Source: Akkermansiaceae bacterium | Lineage (GTDB): Bacteria > Verrucomicrobiota > Verrucomicrobiia > Verrucomicrobiales > Akkermansiaceae | Length of the DNA: 12,451 nucleotides | Assembly: GCA_023301545.1 (NCBI GenBank) | Contig: JALZUI010000127.1 | Span: 1-12,451, forward strand | Reading direction: 5' to 3' | Shown here: positions 7,866 to 12,451 of the stretch, piece after piece | Position numbering within the stretch: the stretch's first letter is position 1 | How the letters are laid out: each line of letters starts with the position of its first letter | Notes under the pieces: model-generated | The model's input: the letters and a program-made list of their open reading frames with translations, nothing else | Told to the model about the DNA's origin: nothing | Databases searched by the model: none | Position numbers and translations under genes: made by a program

Positions 7866-8471
7866 ATGCTCAAGTTTCTCATCACCGCTTTACTCGGCCT
7901 GCACGTTCTTTCTGCACAGGTCATCACTCGTAAGCCTCTACCAAACCAGATTAAGGAAGAAGCCCAGCTGGCGGTCAAAGCCCTCGCCCTAGAGGTCATG
8001 AAAGACAATTTTGCCTACAGCCTGGACCACATGTACCCGCGCTGGAAGCAATCCACCGCCAAGGAAGTAGGCGGTGCCGAGGTGCTCAAGCAAGCCTTAG
8101 AAAACGCCCCTCGGAAGATGAAAAGCCAAGGCATCTCCATCATCGATCTCCAAGTCGGCACAATTACTCAGTCCTTCGAGGTCAACGCCACCATCTTTAG
8201 CGACTTGAACAAGGCTCCAGTCTTTAGCGAGTACCTCGCTTTTGTTCCCACCACCACCTTTTACCGTGCCGTAGATCCAAACAGTGGCACCATCAAGCGC
8301 TTCAAAATCAACAGCTACCAGGTTGCCATCCGCACGATCAAAGGCGGTGAATGGTCGTTCATCGATGGAAGCAGTCTCGATGCCCGCCAACTCCGCTCCC
8401 TCTTCCCCAATTTACCGAAGGAAGAAACCGAACTCAACCTACCTAAGCGCGGGATGGAAGAGACCAAATAA
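7866..8471 (+). CDS. Small exported protein of unknown function
   Basis: The protein has 201 residues. Residues 1-17 form a short, clear signal peptide (MLKFLITALLGLHVLSA) with likely cleavage before Q18, so the mature protein should be periplasmic or outside the cell. The mature part begins with a helical segment (about 28-58, NQIKEEAQLAVKALALEVMKD). A helix around 71-88 follows and then several beta strands, including FEVNATIF (104-111), YLAFVPTTTFYRA (123-135), YQVAIRTIKGGEWSFIDG (151-168) and a C-terminal segment LRSLFPNLPKEETELNLP. This alpha-then-beta order, ending in a W-x-F-I-D-G strand, is compatible with an NTF2/cystatin-like fold, but I cannot assign a family. It has no catalytic motif. 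There is no Shine-Dalgarno, and a strong inverted repeat sits directly before the ATG. It is probably monocistronic, with hairpins following at 8490-8540. Confidence 0.83.
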   Translation: MLKFLITALLGLHVLSAQVITRKPLPNQIKEEAQLAVKALALEVMKDNFAYSLDHMYPRWKQSTAKEVGGAEVLKQALENAPRKMKSQGISIIDLQVGTITQSFEVNATIFSDLNKAPVFSEYLAFVPTTTFYRAVDPNSGTIKRFKINSYQVAIRTIKGGEWSFIDGSSLDARQLRSLFPNLPKEETELNLPKRGMEETK

Positions 8472-8489
8472 GGCTATTTTTTCAAGCCC

Positions 8490-8540
8490 TGAGAGAAGGC
8501 CTTTCCTCAAAAATCCACCGCGACCTCTGCTCCGCCGTGG
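8490..8540 (+). terminator. Two hairpin-forming sequences downstream of the exported-protein gene
   Basis: An imperfect 20-bp palindrome with core AAGGCCTT and outer TGAG/CTCA arms lies at 8490-8509, followed by a run of five A. Right after it, CCACCGCG (8515-8522) pairs with CGCCGTGG (8533-8540) with one mismatch and a 10-base loop. A pyrimidine-rich, only loosely T-rich stretch follows (8548-8559). They lie 19 bases after the stop at 8471 and 56 bases before valS. This could be a transcription terminator or an RNA structure in the valS leader. The lack of a clean T run keeps confidence low. Confidence 0.3.
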
Positions 8541-8595
8541 TGAACCCACCTCTTTTCTTAACTTTCGCTTTGCACTTGGAGCCTAGTTCTGGCAA

Positions 8596-11310
8596 TTGAA
8601 GGACGTGTCTGAATTACCAACCGCATACGAACCTGTCGCAGTAGAAAATAAGTGGTTCCAAACCTGGATCGATAATGGCTGTTTCCGAGGAGATGAAAAC
8701 TCCGATAAGGAAGGCTACTCCATCGTCATCCCGCCCCCTAATGTAACAGGCATTCTACACCTTGGCCACGTGCTTAATAACACGATCCAAGACATCCTCG
8801 CCCGCCGCGCTCGTATGCAAGGGAAGGAAGTCATGTGGCTCCCTGGTACTGACCACGCAGGAATCGCTACTCAGACAAAGGTCGAGAAAAAACTCCGCGA
8901 TGAAGAAGGGAAATCTAAGCGCGACATCGGTCGTGACGCCTTCCTCGATAAAGTATGGGAATGGAAGGATGAGCACGGCGGCATCATCATCAATCAGCTC
9001 AAACGTATGGGCGCTTCATGTGACTGGGATCGCGAACGCTTTACCATGGACGAGGACTACTCCCAGGAAGTCACCCGCGTCTTTGTCGACCTCTTTAACG
9101 AAGGACTAATTTACCGTGGCAAGCGCATGGTTAACTGGTGCCCTGTTTCCCTCACCGCCCTCTCCGACGAGGAAGTGATCCCGAAACCAAAAAAATCTAA
9201 GCTCTACTTCGTCCAATACGCGATCGAAGGAGAGGAAGGCAAGTTCATTGAGATTGCCACGACGCGCCCAGAAACCATCATGGGTGACGCCGCCATCGCG
9301 GTAAACCCTAAGGACCCTCGTTACACGGACTTAATCGGCAAAAAAGCAATCCGCCCAATTAACCCAGGAGCGATTCCGATCATTGCAGACGAAGCCGTCG
9401 AAATCGACTTCGGTACTGGCGCGCTGAAGATCACTCCCGCCCACGATAAGCTCGACTTTGAAATCGGCGAACGCCACGACCTAGAAATCATTGACGTCCT
9501 TCACCCTGACGGAACGGTCAACTTCCCAGCTGTCCCAGAACTTGACGGAGACGACCGCTTTAAGGCCCGGAATAAGTCCGGCAAAATGCTCGATGAAATG
9601 GGTGCGCTCGTAAAATTCGAGGAGCACGAAAACAACGTCGGCTTCTCTGAACGCGCAGACGTCCCGATCGAACCTCGTATCTCCATGCAATGGTTCCTCC
9701 GCTACCCTGAGGTAGAAAAATCTAAGGAAGCGGTAGGCAGCACGGCCGAGTCCGAAATCACCTTCCGCCCTGAGCGCTGGTGTAAGACGTACAACCACTG
9801 GATGGATAATCTCCAAGACTGGTGTATCTCCCGCCAACTCTGGTGGGGTCACCAAATCCCGGTTTGGTACCGCAAGGAAAAAGCCTTTGAACTGAAGGAG
9901 AAAGAATCTCTCGACCTCTCTGACCTCAACGCCGGCGACATTTACGTTGGAGTAGAGCCCCCACAAGACGGCGACCAATGGGAACGTGATCCAGACGTAA
10001 TGGACACTTGGTTCAGCTCCTGGCTCTGGCCGTTCTCTACCATGAACGAGGACTCACAGAAGAAATTCTACCCTACTGCTGACCTCGTCACAGGGTATGA
10101 CATCATGTTCTTCTGGGTCGCACGTATGATCATGGCAGGTTACCGCTTTAAGGACCAAAAACCTTTCAGCAACGTCTACTTCACGAACCTCGTTCGCGAT
10201 AAACAAGGCCGTAAAATGTCCAAATCCCTTGGCAACTCCCCTGACCCCATGGACCTCATGGATCGCTTTGGCGCAGATGCCGTCCGTTTTGCCCTCATCA
10301 AGATCGCCCCCCTCGGTGGCGACATCCACTTCATCGAGAACATCGTAAAAGGTGGTGACGACGAATACCCACAGGTTGACGAAGGCCGTAACTTTGCCAA
10401 TAAACTCTACAATGCCGCTCGCTTCCGCCAGATGCAGGGCTCCGAGCGCGTAGACCTGAGCGCAGATGACCTCGCCCAGCTCCCCGCCTTCCACCTTACC
10501 ATCCTGGCTCAGCTCGACCAAATGAATGCAGATGTAGAGAAATCCTATCTCGACTACCGCTTTAGCGAAGTCGCCCAGCACCTCTACAACTTCTTCTGGG
10601 GCGAATACTGTGACCTCTTCCTAGAGGCTATCAAAGGAGACTTCCGCGAAGACGCTGACCCAGAGGCGACCCGACTCACCCTTGGGACCATCGACCTCGT
10701 GCTCAGCCGCTTCCTTGCTAAGCTTCACCCCTTCATGCCCCACATCACGGAGGAACTCTCCGCCACTATGGGCTACATTACAGAAGGCTTCCTCATGTCC
10801 ACCGTGGAGAACCTAGAACCTGTTCTCAAAGGAATTGACGCCACCAGCGCCGTATCTACTGCAGAGAGCATCTACGCCACTGCTAGTAAGCTTCGTAACC
10901 TTAAGGCCGAGTACAACCTCGCCAGCCGTAAGGACATCTCCCTCAAGCTCAAATCCGAGGACTCCTCCGTAGCCGACCACTTCCCTGTCCTCGCGATCCT
11001 CGTGGGGCTAGAAGCCATCAGCATCGAAAACGACTACGACGCACCAAAGGGCACCCCCGCCTCCGCTACCGAGTTCGGTGAATTCTACATGCCCCTCGAC
11101 GGCCTCATCGACGTCGAAGCAGAGACCAAACGCCTCACTTCCCAAATCGAAAAAATCGATAAGGAGCTCATGAAATCCGAGAAGAAGCTCAGCAATGAAA
11201 AGTTCGTCGCCAACGCCAAACCCGAAGTCGTCCAAGTAGAAAAAGACCGCCTCGAAGAATGGAAAGAAAAACGCGCCCAACTACAAGACATGCTAAGCTC
11301 ATTGGCGTAG
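8596..11310 (+). CDS. valS: Valyl-tRNA synthetase
   Basis: ValRS charges tRNA-Val with valine in the cytoplasm and hydrolyses mischarged threonine. The 904-residue protein has the class I signatures PPPNVTGILHLGH (46-58, HIGH-type) and KMSKS (540-544). It also has the NWCPVSLTALSDEEV segment (180-194) usual for ValRS, and the CP1 editing domain with ATTRPETIMGD (221-231) and DFGTGALKITPAHD (271-284). The C-terminal 65 residues form the family's coiled-coil arm (AETKRLTSQIEKIDKEL...). Near the end of the catalytic part, HFIENIVKGGDDEYPQVDEGRNFANK is longer than the usual compact RNFANK lead-in. The start is uncertain: TTG at 8596 is the first possible (TAG in frame at 8584-8586), but GTG at 8605 would give MSELPTAYEP, a more family-like N terminus. 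Neither has a well-spaced Shine-Dalgarno. Confidence 0.97.
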   Translation: MKDVSELPTAYEPVAVENKWFQTWIDNGCFRGDENSDKEGYSIVIPPPNVTGILHLGHVLNNTIQDILARRARMQGKEVMWLPGTDHAGIATQTKVEKKLRDEEGKSKRDIGRDAFLDKVWEWKDEHGGIIINQLKRMGASCDWDRERFTMDEDYSQEVTRVFVDLFNEGLIYRGKRMVNWCPVSLTALSDEEVIPKPKKSKLYFVQYAIEGEEGKFIEIATTRPETIMGDAAIAVNPKDPRYTDLIGKKAIRPINPGAIPIIADEAVEIDFGTGALKITPAHDKLDFEIGERHDLEIIDVLHPDGTVNFPAVPELDGDDRFKARNKSGKMLDEMGALVKFEEHENNVGFSERADVPIEPRISMQWFLRYPEVEKSKEAVGSTAESEITFRPERWCKTYNHWMDNLQDWCISRQLWWGHQIPVWYRKEKAFELKEKESLDLSDLNAGDIYVGVEPPQDGDQWERDPDVMDTWFSSWLWPFSTMNEDSQKKFYPTADLVTGYDIMFFWVARMIMAGYRFKDQKPFSNVYFTNLVRDKQGRKMSKSLGNSPDPMDLMDRFGADAVRFALIKIAPLGGDIHFIENIVKGGDDEYPQVDEGRNFANKLYNAARFRQMQGSERVDLSADDLAQLPAFHLTILAQLDQMNADVEKSYLDYRFSEVAQHLYNFFWGEYCDLFLEAIKGDFREDADPEATRLTLGTIDLVLSRFLAKLHPFMPHITEELSATMGYITEGFLMSTVENLEPVLKGIDATSAVSTAESIYATASKLRNLKAEYNLASRKDISLKLKSEDSSVADHFPVLAILVGLEAISIENDYDAPKGTPASATEFGEFYMPLDGLIDVEAETKRLTSQIEKIDKELMKSEKKLSNEKFVANAKPEVVQVEKDRLEEWKEKRAQLQDMLSSLA

Positions 11311-11319
11311 GCAAGGACC

Positions 11320-11335
11320 GCCGATATTCATCGGC
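11320..11335. terminator. Hairpin between convergent valS and RelA/SpoT genes
   Basis: GCCGAT (11320-11325) and ATCGGC (11330-11335) form a perfect 6-bp stem with a 4-base ATTC loop. It lies 9 bases after the valS stop and 11 bases past the stop of the opposing gene. The position suits a bidirectional terminator. There is no T tract on either strand, so it could equally be an mRNA 3'-end stabiliser. Confidence 0.38.
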
Positions 11336-11346
11336 ATACCTGCAAT

Positions 11347-12321
11347 TTAGGCAGTTAACTCATTAATGAAGTTGATGAACATGCTAGCGTCCCCTAAATA
11401 GTTAGGGTACGCCTTTTCTAGGGATTCATAGTCATCCACCTTAACCATAACCGCCTCCTTACCTTCTTCCTCTAAGCGCGTGTATTGTTGAATAAGTTCC
11501 TCTTTTTTGGCCTCGCTCGCTCGCGATAAAAAGATCCTGCCCGCTTCTATTTTAATCAGCCAATAAGACCCTCTACTTTTACCCTTTGTATGTTCATTAA
11601 CCACTTGTAGCGCATTGCCAAATTGCTTAACTCGATTCGTTAGCGCTATCTTATCATTGAGCTTTAAGACCGTCGCTGTAAGCGCTTCGTCCAGTGTTTC
11701 ACCCCGCTCATACATCTCCATCAACTTACTGACCTCTTTAAAAAAAGCCGAGCGATCCGTATCAATCGTATGATCACGCTTATACTCTCCCTCATGCTTG
11801 AAGAGTACATCGCTGATCTCCACAGTTGTCGCCCAAGCATGCTGCACCTGCGTACGAATCTGCAACTCAACCTTAACCTTCGAGTTCATCGTTTTTACAA
11901 GGTGAATGCTGCGATAACCACTTTCCGCGGGATCCTTAATATAGTCTCGCGCCACTGTAAACCCTGATGTACCCAACTTCAGCCTAGAAAGAAAGCGCGC
12001 TAGGTCTTCACTATAGCGAAAGGAAACACGAATCCCAGCTATGTCCTGCATTGTAGAAAGCTGCATCTTAGGAAAGTGCTTCAACTTAGAAATGATCGTA
12101 GGCAGCCGTTTAAGCCTCTGCGAAACTATCGCATCGACCTCTAGGCTACGAAGAATCGTATTAATATGAGAGCGTACATTACTAAGCTCCGCTGAACAAC
12201 GCCCACGCCAGTCGTTTAACACTAGAAAGTCTTCTGGCTCAGCCTCTCCATTACGAAATGCCTTTCCCGCCTTATTAAGACGCTTCATAGAAAAGTCAAA
12301 AGATGGAATTTGAGGGCTCAT
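11347..12321 (-). CDS. RelA/SpoT synthetase-domain protein (single-domain alarmone synthetase-like, with C-terminal extension)
   Basis: Proteins of this family transfer pyrophosphate from ATP to GDP/GTP to make (p)ppGpp; toxic relatives (toxSAS) modify tRNA or make ppApp. The 324-residue protein has only the synthetase domain, about residues 45-185: R69-L-K71 with K79, MQDIAGIR (91-98; D93 is the expected metal ligand), DYIKDPAESGYRSIH (126-140; Y136 is the guanine-stacking position), then ELQIRT (152-157; E152 second metal ligand) and HAWATTVE (161-168). There is no HD hydrolase, TGS or ACT domain, so it cannot be a long RelA/SpoT. Residues about 250-324 form an added module ending with LEKAYPNYLGDASMFINFI. 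As I recall it, a similar LRKAYPNYFxDTxxF ending occurs in other RelA/SpoT-domain proteins of this size. All catalytic residues are present, so it is probably active. The ATG at 12321 has no Shine-Dalgarno and is preceded by an in-frame TAG at 12343-12345. Confidence 0.9.
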   Translation of the reverse strand: MSPQIPSFDFSMKRLNKAGKAFRNGEAEPEDFLVLNDWRGRCSAELSNVRSHINTILRSLEVDAIVSQRLKRLPTIISKLKHFPKMQLSTMQDIAGIRVSFRYSEDLARFLSRLKLGTSGFTVARDYIKDPAESGYRSIHLVKTMNSKVKVELQIRTQVQHAWATTVEISDVLFKHEGEYKRDHTIDTDRSAFFKEVSKLMEMYERGETLDEALTATVLKLNDKIALTNRVKQFGNALQVVNEHTKGKSRGSYWLIKIEAGRIFLSRASEAKKEELIQQYTRLEEEGKEAVMVKVDDYESLEKAYPNYLGDASMFINFINELTA

Positions 12322-12330
12322 ATTCGTTGT

Positions 12331-12360
12331 ATCACAAATCCACTATACCCCCTGTGTCAA
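12331..12360 (-). promoter_or_regulatory. Candidate sigma-70 promoter for the RelA/SpoT gene
   Basis: On the minus strand a perfect TTGACA -35 box lies at 12360-12355. After an 18-base spacer comes TGTGAT at 12336-12331, a 4-of-6 match to TATAAT. Transcription would begin within a few bases of the ATG at 12321, giving an almost leaderless mRNA. That would fit the absent Shine-Dalgarno. The weak -10 box keeps confidence low, and the site overlaps the upstream mini-ORF. Confidence 0.33.
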
Positions 12361-12387
12361 CTGCATAATAGCATCACCGACACTCAT
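12343..12387 (-). CDS. Short upstream ORF (14 codons), in frame with the RelA/SpoT gene
   Basis: ATG at 12387 opens a 14-codon frame encoding MSVGDAIMQLTQGV and ends at TAG (12345-12343). A strong Shine-Dalgarno, GAGGTG (12399-12394), sits 6 bases before the ATG and is the best ribosome site seen in the window. The frame is the same as that of the downstream synthetase gene: after the TAG come seven codons (WICDTTN) and then the ATG at 12321. It could be a regulatory leader peptide, the relic of a longer N terminus cut by a nonsense mutation, or chance. No family is recognisable. The peptide is too short to be a usual antitoxin. Confidence 0.33.
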   Translation of the reverse strand: MSVGDAIMQLTQGV

Positions 12388-12390
12388 AGG

Positions 12391-12440
12391 GCTCACCTCA
12401 AATTTTTAATCGGTCGTGGAATCTGATTTGTAGGGTGAGC
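12391..12440. repeat. Spaced 7-bp inverted repeat at the right edge
   Basis: GCTCACC (12391-12397) and GGTGAGC (12434-12440) are exact reverse complements with 36 bases between. Each arm reads as a Shine-Dalgarno-like GGTGAG on one strand: the left arm precedes the mini-ORF at 12387, and the right arm precedes an ATG at 12449-12451 where the window ends. That second ATG might open a divergent gene, but only its first codon is visible. Confidence 0.35.
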
Positions 12441-12451
12441 TTGATCTCATG

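Noticed and set aside
9481..9978. Open frame of 165 codons on the minus strand
   Set aside because: It is antisense to the intact valS editing and catalytic region and is best explained by the C-rich third codon positions of valS.
10054..10581. Long open frame (175 codons) on the minus strand
   Set aside because: It lies fully inside valS on the opposite strand. The valS frame is intact and matches its family across this part, and the antisense product resembles no protein I know.
11508..11525. GCTC repeat in the RelA/SpoT gene
   Set aside because: Only two to three copies of a 4-base unit inside coding sequence; not a meaningful tandem repeat.
1..12451. Mobile element, prophage, CRISPR array, tRNA or rRNA
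   Set aside because: No transposase, integrase, direct-repeat array, tRNA cloverleaf or conserved rRNA sequence was seen. All sizeable open frames belong to the listed genes or lie opposite or inside them.

Overview
The window looks like an ordinary chromosomal stretch of a Gram-negative bacterium, most likely a member of the Verrucomicrobiota (Opitutae/Puniceicoccales-like). I infer this from the ValRS and Mpl-type ligase sequences, the large exported HEAT/TPR protein, and the general lack of Shine-Dalgarno sequences. The placement is from memory of family sequences, not from a search. Ten protein genes cover almost all of the window. There is no tRNA, rRNA, CRISPR array, transposase or phage gene, and no gene-free gap longer than about 130 bases.

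Left part (1-5324): the 3' end of a family-4-type uracil-DNA glycosylase gene faces a TSUP (TauE/SafE) membrane transporter on the minus strand. A plus-strand run follows that is probably one operon: a large exported HEAT/TPR-like protein, the tRNA adenosine deaminase tadA, and a glycosyltransferase of the MJ1255/TIGR00661 type. Middle part (5333-8471): two minus-strand genes, an Mpl-type muropeptide ligase (peptidoglycan recycling) and a HAD-family phosphatase upstream of it, diverge from a small exported protein of unknown function. A perfect 16-bp palindrome and a perfect 10-bp inverted repeat lie at the two ends of the HAD gene and share the TTAAGA/TCTTAA half-sites.

Right part (8596-12451): valS (valyl-tRNA synthetase, complete, non-ATG start) converges on a gene for a synthetase-only RelA/SpoT protein with an extra C-terminal module. 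The two are separated by a small hairpin. Upstream of the RelA/SpoT gene is a 14-codon ORF with the best Shine-Dalgarno sequence seen in the window. It is in frame with the synthetase gene and separated from it by one TAG stop.

Most genes are housekeeping: DNA repair, tRNA modification, tRNA charging and wall recycling. The least explained parts are the alarmone synthetase with its upstream mini-ORF, the two exported proteins of unknown function, and the paired inverted repeats around the HAD gene. I see no convincing multi-gene new system.
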